Origin: Streptomyces olivochromogenes
GTDB lineage: Bacteria; Actinomycetota; Actinomycetes; Streptomycetales; Streptomycetaceae
Direction: 5' to 3'
Assembly: GCF_001514115.1 (NCBI RefSeq)
Contig: NZ_KQ948452.1
Span: 186,001 to 250,000 of the forward strand
DNA length: 64,000 nt
In this document: in pieces, positions 8,118-19,927 of the stretch
Position numbering within the stretch: position 1 is the first letter of the stretch
Layout: every line of letters starts with the position of its first letter
Made by a program: the position numbers and the translations under genes
The notes under the pieces: model-generated
Databases searched by the model: none
Told to the model about the DNA's origin: nothing
The model's input: the letters and a program-made list of their open reading frames with translations, nothing else

Positions 8118-8163
8118 CCACCGGAGACAATGGACCCCCATGCCACCGGAGACAATGGACCCC
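8118..8163 (+). repeat. Tandem 25-bp duplication over the SARP start region
   Basis: CCACCGGAGACAATGGACCCC occurs at 8118-8138 and again at 8143-8163, separated by CATG. Each copy carries GGAGA and ATGGAC. The duplication therefore creates alternative ribosome sites and starts: ATG 8140, ATG 8155 and GTG 8164 are all in the same frame. Confidence 0.85.
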
Positions 8164-11508
<3,345 letters not shown>

Positions 11509-11560
11509 CGCGGACCGGGGGTGACACGGACCGGGGTTTGCGTGGTCCTGTGCGCGAACG

Positions 11561-12385
11561 TCAGCTCTTGGTGCGGAACTTGTGGATCGCGATAGGCGCC
11601 ATGACCAAGGTGAGCCCTGCCGTCCAGGCGAGGGTCACCCACAGGCTGTGCGTGACCGGGCCGCCCACCATCAGGCCGCGCGTGGTGTCCGCGAGCGCGG
11701 ACAGCGGGTTGTAGTCGGTGAAGTTCTGCAGCCAGCCGGGCATGGTCCGGGTCGGCGAGAAGATGGACGAGCCGAACTGCAGGGGCATCAGCACCAGGAA
11801 GCCCATCGCCTGCACGGACTGCGCGTTCTTCATCGTCACCCCGAGGACCAGGAAGATCCACATCAGGGACGAGCCGAAGAGGACGGAGAGCCCCACGGAG
11901 GCGAACAGACCCGGCCAGTTCGTGATGTCGAAGCCGACCAGCACGCCGACGATCATGAGGATCGTCGTCGCGACGAGCATCCGCATCAGCTCTACGACGA
12001 TCTTGGCGAAGAGCACGGAGCCCTGGCCGATCGGCAGGGTGCGGAAGCGGTCCATCACCCCCTTCTGGAAGTCCTCGTTGAAGCCGGTGCCGACGGCCGT
12101 GGCGATGTTCATCGCCGTCATCGCCATCAGACCCGGCACCACGTACTGCACGTACCTGTCCTGCCCGCCGCCGAGCGACTGCCCGATGGAGCCGCCGAAG
12201 ACGTACACGAACAGCAGGGTGAAGATGACCGGCATCAGGACGGCGTCGAACATCGACTCCGGGTCCTGTCGGATCCACAGCAGGTTGCGGCGGACGAGCG
12301 CGCCGATGTGGCGGGCGTGCGCGCGGGGCGAGATACGGGGGTCGCCCTTCGCGGCGAGGGGGGCTTCGGCGACGGCGGTACTCAT
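11561..12385 (-). CDS. ABC-2 type permease, DrrB-like
   Basis: 274 residues from the ATG at 12385, which overlaps the ATPase stop in an ATGA tetranucleotide, so the pair is translationally coupled. Six hydrophobic segments are visible after a cytosolic start (H-I-G-A-L-V-R-R-N-L-L-W-I-R-Q-D-P-E). The ABC-2 signature region F-R-T-L-P-I-G and N-P-L-S-A-L-A-D-T-T-R-G-L match daunorubicin-resistance permeases. It forms the membrane channel that exports a drug or other hydrophobic compound with the upstream ATPase. Substrate unknown. Confidence 0.92.
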   Translation of the reverse strand: MSTAVAEAPLAAKGDPRISPRAHARHIGALVRRNLLWIRQDPESMFDAVLMPVIFTLLFVYVFGGSIGQSLGGGQDRYVQYVVPGLMAMTAMNIATAVGTGFNEDFQKGVMDRFRTLPIGQGSVLFAKIVVELMRMLVATTILMIVGVLVGFDITNWPGLFASVGLSVLFGSSLMWIFLVLGVTMKNAQSVQAMGFLVLMPLQFGSSIFSPTRTMPGWLQNFTDYNPLSALADTTRGLMVGGPVTHSLWVTLAWTAGLTLVMAPIAIHKFRTKS

Positions 12386-13410
12386 GCGGAGACCTCCTCG
12401 TAGGCGCGGGTGGGGGCGGCGTCCTGCGGGGCACTGGCCTTGTGGCCGGTGAGGGACAGGAACACCTCGTCCAGGCTGGGCAGTTCGGTGGAGATGGAGC
12501 CGATGGTGATGCCGCGCGCGGTGACCGCGCCGACCACGGCGGTGAGCTGTTCGTCGCTGAGGATCGGGACCAGCACGGTGCCGGTCTCGGTGTCCACGAC
12601 CGAGGCGGCGAGACCGGTGAGCCCCAGCTCGTCGAAGAGCGAGGCCAGCGGGCGCAGCTCCAGCGGGTCCACCGGGCGGATGCGCAGCGTGCGGCCGCCG
12701 ACCCGGGCCTTGAGCTCGTCGATCCGGCCGCTGGCGATGACCTTGCCGCGGTCGATGACCGTCAGCTCGGAGGCCAGCTGCTCGGCCTCCTCCATGTACT
12801 GGGTGGTGAGCAGCACGGTGGCGCCGTCCGCGACCATCCGCTTGACCTCCTTCCACACCTCGTTGCGGGTGCGCGGGTCGAGCCCGGTGGTCGGCTCGTC
12901 CAGATAGAGGACGGACGGGTGGCCGATCATGGAGGCGGCGAGGTCGAGACGCCGGCGCATACCGCCGGAGTACGTCGATGCCGGGCGCTTGGCCGCCTCG
13001 GTGAGCGAGAAGCGCTCCAGGAGCTCGTCGGCGCGCCGGCGGGCGTCCTTGCGGGGCAGGTCGAGCAGCCGCCCGATCATGTAGAGGTTCTCCCAGCCGG
13101 GGAGCTTCTCGTCGACCGAGGCGTACTGGCCGGTCAGCCCTATCACGCGGCGCAACTGGCGGGGCTGCGTGAGCACGTTGTAACCGGCGACGGTGGCCTG
13201 GCCGGCGTCGGGGGTGATGAGGGTGGACAGGATACGGACGAGGGTGGTCTTGCCGGCACCGTTGGGACCGAGCACCCCGAGGACGGTTCCCTCGCGGACG
13301 TCCAGGTCCACGCCGTCCAGAGCCTTGGTCTCGCCGTAGTGCTTGACCAGCCCCCGCACGGAGACGGCGCTGCGGGCGCCGCTGTCGGGGTTCTTGTCGA
13401 TTCGCGTCAT
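12382..13410 (-). CDS. ABC exporter ATPase, DrrA-like
   Basis: 342 residues from ATG 13410 (M-T-R-I-D-K-N); 13416 and 13440 are in-frame alternatives with weak ribosome sites. Walker A is L-G-P-N-G-A-G-K-T-T, the signature is Y-S-G-G-M-R-R-R-L, and Walker B is V-L-Y-L-D-E-P-T-T-G-L-D. A C-terminal extension (L-P-S-L-D-E-V-F-L-S-L-T-G-H) is the DrrA-specific DUF4162-type tail. It powers export through the coupled permease. The transcript runs toward the SARP gene, ending convergent with it. Confidence 0.94.
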   Translation of the reverse strand: MTRIDKNPDSGARSAVSVRGLVKHYGETKALDGVDLDVREGTVLGVLGPNGAGKTTLVRILSTLITPDAGQATVAGYNVLTQPRQLRRVIGLTGQYASVDEKLPGWENLYMIGRLLDLPRKDARRRADELLERFSLTEAAKRPASTYSGGMRRRLDLAASMIGHPSVLYLDEPTTGLDPRTRNEVWKEVKRMVADGATVLLTTQYMEEAEQLASELTVIDRGKVIASGRIDELKARVGGRTLRIRPVDPLELRPLASLFDELGLTGLAASVVDTETGTVLVPILSDEQLTAVVGAVTARGITIGSISTELPSLDEVFLSLTGHKASAPQDAAPTRAYEEVSA

Positions 13411-13499
13411 GCCCATCAAGGTGCCAGCGCCCACCGACAAACCACCTACAGCTCGCCTACAGCGCCGTACGCTCGCCGATATATCGCCGACAGTGGTGG

Positions 13500-13563
13500 G
13501 TCTTTACGGGGGTCTGGGGGCGGAGCCCCCAGGGGATGGGAACGGGTAGGGGCGGCGGGGGCG
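13500..13563. repeat. Dispersed GC-rich repeat, second copy
   Basis: GGGGTCTGGGGGCGGAGCCCCC followed by a GGGAACGGGTAGGGGCGGCGGGGGCG-type element. This is the same composite found near 1990-2036 and 19853-19903. It lies between the panB terminator and the promoter of the ABC exporter genes. The remaining gap (13411-13499) holds CGATATATCG at 13478-13490 and shows no gene. Confidence 0.7.
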
Positions 13564-13576
13564 AGAACAAACGGGC

Positions 13577-13609
13577 GCAGCCCGCCGACGGGGGAAATCG
13601 GCGGGCTGC
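13577..13609 (-). terminator. Terminator of panB
   Basis: GCAGCCCGCCGA (13577-13588) and TCGGCGGGCTGC (13598-13609) form a perfect 12-bp stem with a 9-nt loop, 35 bp past the panB stop. On the minus strand a TTTGTT tract follows shortly after. Confidence 0.8.
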
Positions 13610-13643
13610 TTGGTGCCGCAGTGGTTCAGTGACCGTCCGGCGC

Positions 13644-14531
13644 TCAGTGGACCGAGTGCTCCTCAAGAGGGAACGTTCCGCCGACGACGTCGTCCGCGAA
13701 CGCGCGCACCGCGTTGCCCATGACCTCGCGCAGATCGGCGTACTTCTTCACGAACTTCGGCACCCTGCCGCCGGTGAGGCCGAGCATGTCGGTCCACACC
13801 AGGACCTGCGCGTCGGTCTCCGGACCCGCGCCGATGCCGACGGTCGGGATGTGCAGGGTGCGCGTGACCTCGGCGGCGAGCTCCGCCGGGACCAGCTCCA
13901 GGACGACCGCGAACGCGCCCGCGTCCTGGACCGCCTTGGCGTCGCGCAGCAGCTGCTGGGCTGCCTCCTCGCCGCGGCCCTGGACGCGGTAGCCCATGGA
14001 GTTCACGGACTGCGGGGTCAGGCCGATGTGCGCCATCACGGGGATGCCGGACTCCACGAGCAGCTCGATCTGGCGGTGCGAGCGCTCGCCGCCCTCCAGC
14101 TTCACCGCGCCGACCCCGGCCTCCTTGACCAGGCGGGTGGCGGAGCGCAGGGCCTGGACGGGGCCCTCCTGGTACGACCCGAAGGGCAGGTCGCCGACGA
14201 TCAGGGCGCGGCTGGTGCCGCGTACGACCGCGGCGGACAGCATCGTCATCTCGTCGAGGGTGACGGGGACGGTCGTCTCGTACCCCAGGTGGCAGTTGCC
14301 CGCCGAGTCGCCGACGAGCATGACCGGGATGCCGGCCTCGTCGAAGACGGACGCGGTCATCGCGTCGTAGGCGGTGAGCATCGGCCACTTCTCGCCGCGC
14401 TCCTTGGCTGTGGTGATGTCGCGGACCGTGATGCGGCGGGTGCTCTTGCCTCCGTACAGCGCCTTGCTGCTGTCGGTGGTCGCCCGCGCACCCTCCGCGG
14501 GCTGCTTCGGGGCAGCCGAAAGCTGCGTCAT
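13644..14531 (-). CDS. panB: 3-methyl-2-oxobutanoate hydroxymethyltransferase
   Basis: 295 residues from ATG 14531, chosen because AAGGAG sits 9 nt upstream; 14552 is an in-frame alternative. It adds the hydroxymethyl group from methylene-tetrahydrofolate to 2-oxoisovalerate, the first step to pantothenate and coenzyme A. P-M-L-T-A-Y-D and L-V-G-D-S-A-G (metal Asp), V-G-D-L-P-F-G-S-Y, V-K-L-E-G-G, A-H-I-G-L-T-P-Q, L-E-L-V-P and I-G-I-G-A-G are the family motifs in order. The actinobacterial N-terminal extension (about 30 residues) is present. It is a single gene with its own terminator. Confidence 0.96.
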   Translation of the reverse strand: MTQLSAAPKQPAEGARATTDSSKALYGGKSTRRITVRDITTAKERGEKWPMLTAYDAMTASVFDEAGIPVMLVGDSAGNCHLGYETTVPVTLDEMTMLSAAVVRGTSRALIVGDLPFGSYQEGPVQALRSATRLVKEAGVGAVKLEGGERSHRQIELLVESGIPVMAHIGLTPQSVNSMGYRVQGRGEEAAQQLLRDAKAVQDAGAFAVVLELVPAELAAEVTRTLHIPTVGIGAGPETDAQVLVWTDMLGLTGGRVPKFVKKYADLREVMGNAVRAFADDVVGGTFPLEEHSVH

Positions 14532-14640
14532 CGCAACGGCTCCTTCTGTCATCTCGAGGCGCCCTGACGGCGTCCCCGGACCCCCTACATGGTGGCACCT
14601 CGTGCCACCGGGGGCCAGACCGGGTCGAGCGATGTACGTC

Positions 14641-14699
14641 TCGGGTGGACCCGCGGCATACGACTCGGGTGGACCCGCGGTATACGGATCGGGTGGACC
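14641..14699 (+). repeat. Three tandem 24-bp repeats
   Basis: TCGGGTGGAC starts at 14641, 14665 and 14689, a strict 24-bp period, with CCGCGG and TATACG/CATACG in each spacer. The third copy is truncated. The block sits between panB and the exporter promoter, in a stretch where I see no gene. Three copies in direct tandem without spacers do not make a CRISPR array. Confidence 0.8.
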
Positions 14700-14738
14700 G
14701 TAGACCCATCTCTTCGTAAGGTCTCTGTAAAGGATTTA

Positions 14739-14761
14739 CGATACGAGACGGTCCCGTATCG
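14739..14761. promoter_or_regulatory. Probable TetR operator of the DHA2 exporter operon
   Basis: CGATACG (14739-14745) and CGTATCG (14755-14761) are inverted around a roughly symmetrical centre (23 bp overall). The site ends 20 bp before the exporter ATG at 14782. The TetR encoded by the next gene is the obvious candidate to bind it. Confidence 0.65.
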
Positions 14762-14781
14762 GAAATCGCTAGGCTCGGCCC

Positions 14782-16374
14782 ATGACAACTCCCGCAGCCC
14801 ACGTCGAACGGCGCGTGCCCGAAGCGGTCCATCGGCGCCGCTGGGCCATTCTCGGCGTGCTCATGCTCAGCCTGTTGATAGTGGTGCTGGACAACTCCAT
14901 CCTCAACGTCGCGATCAAGACGATCTCGACGCCGGCGCCCACCGGACTCGGCGCCACCCAGAGCGAGCTGGAGTGGGCCATCAACGCCTACACGCTCGTC
15001 TTCGCGGGGCTGCTGTTCACCGCGGGCCTCCTCGGCGACCGGCTCGGCCGCAAGAACGTCCTGCTCGCCGGACTCGCCGTCTTCGGCAGCGGCTCCGCGC
15101 TGGCCGCGGAGGCCGGCTCACCCGTCCAGCTCATCGTCTTCCGCGCGCTGATGGGCTTCGGCGCCGCCTTCGTGATGCCCGCCACCCTCGCCGTCCTCAT
15201 GAACGTCTTCGAGCGCGAGGAGCAGCCCAAGGCCATCGGCATCTGGGCCGGCGGTGTCGGCATCGCCATCGCCATCGGCCCGATCACCGGCGGCGTGCTC
15301 CTCGCCCACTTCTGGTGGGGCTCGGTCTTCCTGATCAACGTGCCGATCGTGCTGCTCGCGCTCGGCCTGATGTTCTGGCTGGTCCCGGACTCGCGCGACC
15401 CGAGCCCCGGCCGCATCGACCTCGTCGGTGTCGTCCTGTCGGTCATAGGGCTCGTCCTGCTCGTCTACGGCATCATCAAGGGCGGCCAGCTCGCCTCCTT
15501 CACCGACGCGAAGGTCCTCGCGACCATCGGCGCCGGAATCGCCGTCATCGTCTGCTTCGTCGTCTACGAGAAGCGCAGCGACCATCCGTCCATCGACATC
15601 TCCTACTTCAAGAACAAGGTCTTCTCGGCCGCCATCACCGCCATCGCGCTCGTGTTCTTCGCGATGATGGGCGTGACCTTCTTCTCCGTCTTCTACACCC
15701 AGAGCGTGCGGGGCTACTCGCCGCTGAAGACCGGTGTGCTGCTGCTGCCGCTCGCCGCGGCCCAGCTCTTCTTCGCACCGCGCGCCCGCCTCGTCGTCGA
15801 CCGCTTCGGCAACCGGGCCACGTGCACGGCGGGCCTGCTGCTGCTCGGCGCGATGCTCGGCGCCTTCGCGACCCTGGACGCGGACACACCGATCTGGCTC
15901 CTCGAGGTCATCTTCTTCCTCATGGGCACGGGCATGGCGCACATCATGACCCCGACCAGCGTCGTCATCATGCAGGCCCTGCCGCGCGAGAAGGCCGGCT
16001 CCGCCTCCGCCCTCAGCAACGTCTTCCGTCAGGTCGGCGGCGCCCTCGGCATCGCGGTCCTCGGCTCGGTCCTCTCCTCGGCCTACCGCAACGGCATCGA
16101 GGACAAGCTCACCCTCCTGCCGGCCGGCCTGCGGCACACCGCGGGGGAGTCCATCGAGGCCACCCTCGGCGTCGCCGCCAAGCTCGGCCCCCGGGGCGAC
16201 GCCCTCATCACCCCGGCCAACGACGCCTTCCTGCACGCCATGCACGTCACCGCCCTGTGCGGTGCGGGCATCGCGCTGGTCGGTGCCGTCATCGTGGCCC
16301 TGTTCCTGCCCGGCCGCAGTTCGACCCCGCAACAGGGCAAGGAGGAGACGGAGTTGGTGGCCGCCGAGCACTGA
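14782..16374 (+). CDS. DHA2-family drug:proton antiporter (EmrB/QacA type)
   Basis: 530 residues with about 14 membrane segments, the size of DHA2 exporters. Motif C-like and motif A elements are visible: L-D-N-S-I-L-N-V-A in TM1, and [11 protein letters not shown] in the TM2-3 loop. G-P-I-T-G-G-V-L is in TM5. The Asp in L-I-V-V-L-D-N-S is the usual proton-coupling residue. It should expel a drug or an own metabolite across the plasma membrane. The TetR gene follows in the same direction, and the operator lies upstream, so induction by the substrate is likely. Confidence 0.93.
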   Translation: MTTPAAHVERRVPEAVHRRRWAILGVLMLSLLIVVLDNSILNVAIKTISTPAPTGLGATQSELEWAINAYTLVFAGLLFTAGLLGDRLGRKNVLLAGLAVFGSGSALAAEAGSPVQLIVFRALMGFGAAFVMPATLAVLMNVFEREEQPKAIGIWAGGVGIAIAIGPITGGVLLAHFWWGSVFLINVPIVLLALGLMFWLVPDSRDPSPGRIDLVGVVLSVIGLVLLVYGIIKGGQLASFTDAKVLATIGAGIAVIVCFVVYEKRSDHPSIDISYFKNKVFSAAITAIALVFFAMMGVTFFSVFYTQSVRGYSPLKTGVLLLPLAAAQLFFAPRARLVVDRFGNRATCTAGLLLLGAMLGAFATLDADTPIWLLEVIFFLMGTGMAHIMTPTSVVIMQALPREKAGSASALSNVFRQVGGALGIAVLGSVLSSAYRNGIEDKLTLLPAGLRHTAGESIEATLGVAAKLGPRGDALITPANDAFLHAMHVTALCGAGIALVGAVIVALFLPGRSSTPQQGKEETELVAAEH

Positions 16375-16426
16375 CGGGGCGCAGCAGGGAGAATTGCGCC
16401 AGCACCACCAAGGAAAGGAGCGACAC

Positions 16427-17047
16427 GTGAGCCTCGCGGACAGCCCAGCCAGGCAAGAGGGGTCCCCCCGGGGGCGTCCCCGCAGCGAGGCCGTGGAGCG
16501 CTCCATCATCGAGGGCGCGATAAAACTCCTGGAGGACGGCGTCCCCCTCGCGGAGATCTCCATCGAACGCCTGGCCAGGACCGCGGGCGTCGGCAAGGCG
16601 ACCATCTACCGCCGTTGGAGCGGCAAGGAGGAACTCTTCGTCGACGTCATGCGCGCCACCGAGCCCCCGGACACCGAACTCCCGGGCACCTCGATGCGCG
16701 ACGACCTGATAGCCCTTCTGGAGCCGCTGCGCCAGCGGGGCCTGGCCAGCCGCTCCTCGGCGCTCCTGCACAACGTCTACGCCCAGATCAAGTCCAGCCC
16801 CAAGATCTGGGCCGCGTACCAGGCGATCGTCATCGAACCGCGGCGCCTGACCACCTTCGAGGTCCTGCGCCGCGGACAGCGGGACGGCGAGCTCCGCGAC
16901 GACGTGGACATCGAGGTCATCAACGACCTCTTCGTCGGCCCCATGCTGGTACGCGCCGTCATGCGCCCGGACGCCGAACTCCCCGAGGACCTGGCCGAAC
17001 AGATCGTCGACACGGTACTTGCGGGACTGCGTCCCGACCGGCCCTAG
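16427..17047 (+). CDS. TetR-family regulator of the adjacent exporter
   Basis: 206 residues from GTG 16427, preceded by AAGGAAAGGAG at ideal spacing. The N-terminal helix-turn-helix reads S-I-E-R-L-A-R-T-A-G-V-G-K-A-T-I-Y-R-R-W, with the typical tail S-G-K-E-E-L-F. A ligand-binding helical domain of the TetR_C_16/TetR_C_11 sort follows. It starts 52 bp after the exporter stop and is probably cotranscribed with it, making an autoregulated efflux pair. The inducing compound is unknown. Confidence 0.92.
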   Translation: MSLADSPARQEGSPRGRPRSEAVERSIIEGAIKLLEDGVPLAEISIERLARTAGVGKATIYRRWSGKEELFVDVMRATEPPDTELPGTSMRDDLIALLEPLRQRGLASRSSALLHNVYAQIKSSPKIWAAYQAIVIEPRRLTTFEVLRRGQRDGELRDDVDIEVINDLFVGPMLVRAVMRPDAELPEDLAEQIVDTVLAGLRPDRP

Positions 17048-17272
17048 TTCGTCCTCTCGTTCATCCTCGCATTCATCCTCTCGGCCGATGCGCCGAATGT
17101 GCGCGTTTCGTCACAGAGGCCGCGCTCCGCCCCGTATTCGGAACTCCGAACACCGAGTTGTTCGTCCTCGTGCCCGTACGGCCGTCCCCGGACGGCGAGA
17201 TCGACGCCGATCATCCCCTAGGGTCGTAGCCGAGGGGCTGACGGTGTGCACGGCAGGTTGTGAGGCGACGGT

Positions 17273-18331
17273 ATGGCGCAGGCGTACGTGACGGAGACGG
17301 GCAGCGACGGCTCGGGACCCGAGCGTCGAGGTCCCCGGCTTCGGCGCCTGCTGGACAAGCTCCGGCGCTCGCTGGGCTCCTGGCGCGGCGACCGCGGCAT
17401 CTGGCGGCGCGGACTGATCCTGGCCGCGCTCGCCCTGATCCTCGCCCTGGTGATGCTGCTGCACGCGCAGATCCCCAACCGGATCGGCAACCTCGGCAGT
17501 CTCACCGAGACGTTCCTGCCGTGGCTCGGCATCCTCATCCCCGTCCTGCTGGTTCTCGGCCTCGTACGGAAGTCCGCGAGCGCCCTGATCGCCGTCGTGC
17601 TGCCCGCGATCGTCTGGCTGAACCTGTTCGGCGGACTGCTCACCGACCGGACCGGTGCCGGCGGCGACCTGACCGTCGCCACGCACAACGTCAACGCGGA
17701 GAACCCGGACCCTTCCGGTACCGCCCGCGACGTGGCCGCGTCCGGCGCCGACGTGGTGGCCCTGGAGGAGCTGAAGGCCACGGCGGTCCCCACGTACGAG
17801 AAGGCGCTCGCCCCGACATACAGGTACCACTCCGTCGAGGGCACCGTCGGGCTGTGGAGCAAGTACCCGATGACCGGCACCGAGCCCGTCGACATCAAGC
17901 TCGGCTGGACGCGTGCGATGCGCGCCACGGTGACGACCCCGAACGGCCAGGTCGCGGTGTACGTCGCCCATCTGCCCTCGGTCCGGGTGAAGCTGCAGGC
18001 CGGGTTCACCGCCCGCCAGCGCGACCGGAGCGCCGACGCGCTCGGCGAGGCGATCGCCGCCGAGTCACTGCAGAAGGTCGTCCTGCTCGGTGACCTCAAC
18101 GGCACGATGAACGACCGCGCGCTGAACGCCGTCACCTCGCAGATGCGCTCCACCCAGGGCGCGGCGGGCAGCGGCTTCGGGTTCAGCTGGCCCGCGTCGT
18201 TCCCGATGGCCCGGATCGACCAGATCATGGTCAAGGGCATCGAGCCGGTGACCTCCTGGACCCTGCCCAGGACCGGCAGCGACCACCTCCCGATCGCCGC
18301 CCGGGTCAAGCTCGCGGCAACCGGGTCTTAA
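17273..18331 (+). CDS. Membrane-anchored endonuclease/exonuclease/phosphatase-family protein
   Basis: 352 residues. After a basic cytosolic segment come three hydrophobic helices (about 46-65, 80-98, 105-122). The EEP hydrolase domain then faces outward: T-H-N-V-N-A-E-N (metal Asn/Glu region), D-V-V-A-L-E-E-L (Glu), V-Y-V-A-H-L-P (His), V-V-L-L-G-D-L-N-G-T (Asp/Asn) and S-D-H-L-P-I-A (catalytic Asp-His). The family includes nucleases and phosphodiesterases; the membrane-anchored actinobacterial form is uncharacterised. No ribosome site is strong; ATG 17273 is the best start. A 26-bp palindrome follows 52 bp downstream. Confidence 0.88.
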   Translation: MAQAYVTETGSDGSGPERRGPRLRRLLDKLRRSLGSWRGDRGIWRRGLILAALALILALVMLLHAQIPNRIGNLGSLTETFLPWLGILIPVLLVLGLVRKSASALIAVVLPAIVWLNLFGGLLTDRTGAGGDLTVATHNVNAENPDPSGTARDVAASGADVVALEELKATAVPTYEKALAPTYRYHSVEGTVGLWSKYPMTGTEPVDIKLGWTRAMRATVTTPNGQVAVYVAHLPSVRVKLQAGFTARQRDRSADALGEAIAAESLQKVVLLGDLNGTMNDRALNAVTSQMRSTQGAAGSGFGFSWPASFPMARIDQIMVKGIEPVTSWTLPRTGSDHLPIAARVKLAATGS

Positions 18332-18383
18332 CCTCCTGGAATACTGGGCCTGCGAGACTTTGTTCCACAGGTGAACTTAGAGA

Positions 18384-18409
18384 GCCCGTGCACACCGGTG
18401 TGCACGGGC
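18384..18409. promoter_or_regulatory. Perfect 26-bp palindrome
   Basis: The half-site GCCCGTGCACACC is followed directly by its exact reverse complement, with no spacer. It lies 52 bp after the EEP gene and 112 bp before the MFS ATG. It could be a hairpin terminator, although no U-tract follows. It could also be a two-fold operator for the MFS gene. Confidence 0.6.
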
Positions 18410-18521
18410 GCGTCCGTGCGCGCATGTGCCCCAGGCCACTGGGGCGCACGCCCACGAACCCGGGCTCGTCCCCGCCCGTCCTGTTCTCCTCTTTGCACTC
18501 CGCTCCTCTGAAAGGCCCCTC

Positions 18522-19745
18522 ATGCCTCTGGCCCTGCTCGCCCTAGCCGTGGGCGCCTTCGGCATCGGTACCACCGAGTTCGTGATGATGGGCCTGCTGC
18601 CCGACGTCGCGGACGACCTCCACATATCCATCCCCAGCGCCGGACACCTCGTCTCGGCCTACGCCCTCGGCGTGGTGATCGGCGCCCCGCTGCTCGCCGC
18701 GGCCACCGCCCGGATGTCCCGCCGCAAGGTCCTCATCGCCCTGATGGGGCTCTTCGTGGCCGGCAACGCGCTCTCCGCCTTCGCCCCCGACTACCACTGG
18801 CTGCTCGCCGCCCGCTTCGTCAGCGGTCTGCCGCACGGCGCCTTCTTCGGCGTCGGCGCCGTCGTCGCCACCAACCTCGTCGCCCCCGAGCGCAAGGCGC
18901 GCTCCGTCTCGCTGATGTTCCTCGGCCTGACCGTCGCGAACATCGCGGGCGTCCCCGTCGCCACCTTCATCGGCCAGCACTTCGGCTGGCGTGCCACCTT
19001 CCTCGGCGTGAGCGCGATCGGTCTGGCGGCGATAGCCTCGCTCGGGTTCCTGATCCCGCGCGACCACACGCACGGCCCCACGGGCGGCCTGCGCGGCGAA
19101 CTGGCCGCCCTGCGTTCGCTCCCCGTCTGGCTGGCCCTCGGTACGACGGTCGCGGGCTTCGGCGCCCTCTTCTCCGCGTACAGCTACATCACGCCGATGC
19201 TCACGGACTCCGCCGGGTACGCCGACTCCAGCGTCACGCTGCTGCTCGCGCTGTTCGGCGTCGGAGCGACGGTCGGCAACCTCGTGGGCGGCCGCCTCGC
19301 GGACCACTCCCTGCGCGGCACCCTCTTCGGCGGGCTCGTCTCGCTGGTCACGGTCCTCGCCCTCTTCCCCGTCCTCATGAGCGCCCAGTGGAGTGCGGCC
19401 GTCGCGGTCGCCCTCCTCGGTGCCGCCGCCTTCATCACCGGCTCGCCCCTCCAGCTGATGGTCATGGAGAAGGCCTCCGCCGCGCCGTCCCTGGCGTCCT
19501 CCGCCAACCAGGCCGCGTTCAACCTCGCGAACGCCGGCGGTGCGTGGATCGGCGGCATCGCGCTGGCCGCGGGCTTCGGTACGACGTCGCCCGCGCTGGC
19601 GGGTGCTCTGCTCGCCGTCCTCGGCCTCGCGGTCGCCGCGACGGCGTACACCGTGGACCGCCGCCGCGCCGAGGTCCCCGCCCCCACGCCGGGCCGCCTG
19701 GTCGCAACCCACGTTCCCCCGCACCCGGAACACGCGAATCACTGA
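18522..19745 (+). CDS. MFS transporter, AraJ/DHA1 type
   Basis: 407 residues from ATG 18522, with GAAAGG upstream; upstream in-frame codons lack a ribosome site. Twelve membrane segments are visible. G-I-G-T-T-E-F-V-M-M-G-L-L-P in TM1 and S-R-R-K-V-L in the 2-3 loop identify the arabinose-efflux (AraJ/YdhP) branch of DHA1. It probably exports sugars, purines or drugs. Its tail runs into a strong bidirectional terminator shared with nadE. Confidence 0.9.
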   Translation: MPLALLALAVGAFGIGTTEFVMMGLLPDVADDLHISIPSAGHLVSAYALGVVIGAPLLAAATARMSRRKVLIALMGLFVAGNALSAFAPDYHWLLAARFVSGLPHGAFFGVGAVVATNLVAPERKARSVSLMFLGLTVANIAGVPVATFIGQHFGWRATFLGVSAIGLAAIASLGFLIPRDHTHGPTGGLRGELAALRSLPVWLALGTTVAGFGALFSAYSYITPMLTDSAGYADSSVTLLLALFGVGATVGNLVGGRLADHSLRGTLFGGLVSLVTVLALFPVLMSAQWSAAVAVALLGAAAFITGSPLQLMVMEKASAAPSLASSANQAAFNLANAGGAWIGGIALAAGFGTTSPALAGALLAVLGLAVAATAYTVDRRRAEVPAPTPGRLVATHVPPHPEHANH

Positions 19746-19768
19746 CCTGCTTCGCCCGTAAGCGCCGG

Positions 19769-19923
19769 ACGAGCGCAGGCTTTCAGGGGCGCGGGGAACT
19801 GCGCGACCAGCCCCCACCGGCCCGCGGTCAAAGAACTCACCCGGGGGGTCTGGGGGCGGAGCCCCCAGGTCCGGGACGGGACGGGTAGGGGCGGCGGGGG
19901 CGAAACACCCCCGCCGCCCCTAC
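19769..19923. terminator. Bidirectional terminator in the third dispersed repeat
   Basis: GGGGCGCGGGGAACTGCGCGACC (about 19790) is the reverse orientation of the unit repeated at 1.7-1.9 kb. A GGGGTCTGGGGGCGGAGCCCCC block follows. The end forms a near-perfect hairpin: GTAGGGGCGGCGGGGG (19885-19900), a 7-nt loop, and CCCCCGCCGCCCCTAC (19908-19923). It lies 5 bp from the nadE stop, so it can stop both the MFS and nadE transcripts. Confidence 0.85.
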
Positions 19924-19927
19924 GGCG

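Noticed and set aside
7300..8163. Long in-frame extension ahead of the SARP gene
   Set aside because: It is antisense to the M50 peptidase and rich in H-R-Q-D shadows; the SARP domain begins at about 8164.
14641..14699. CRISPR-like short repeats
   Set aside because: Three 24-bp units in direct tandem without unique spacers, and no cas genes.
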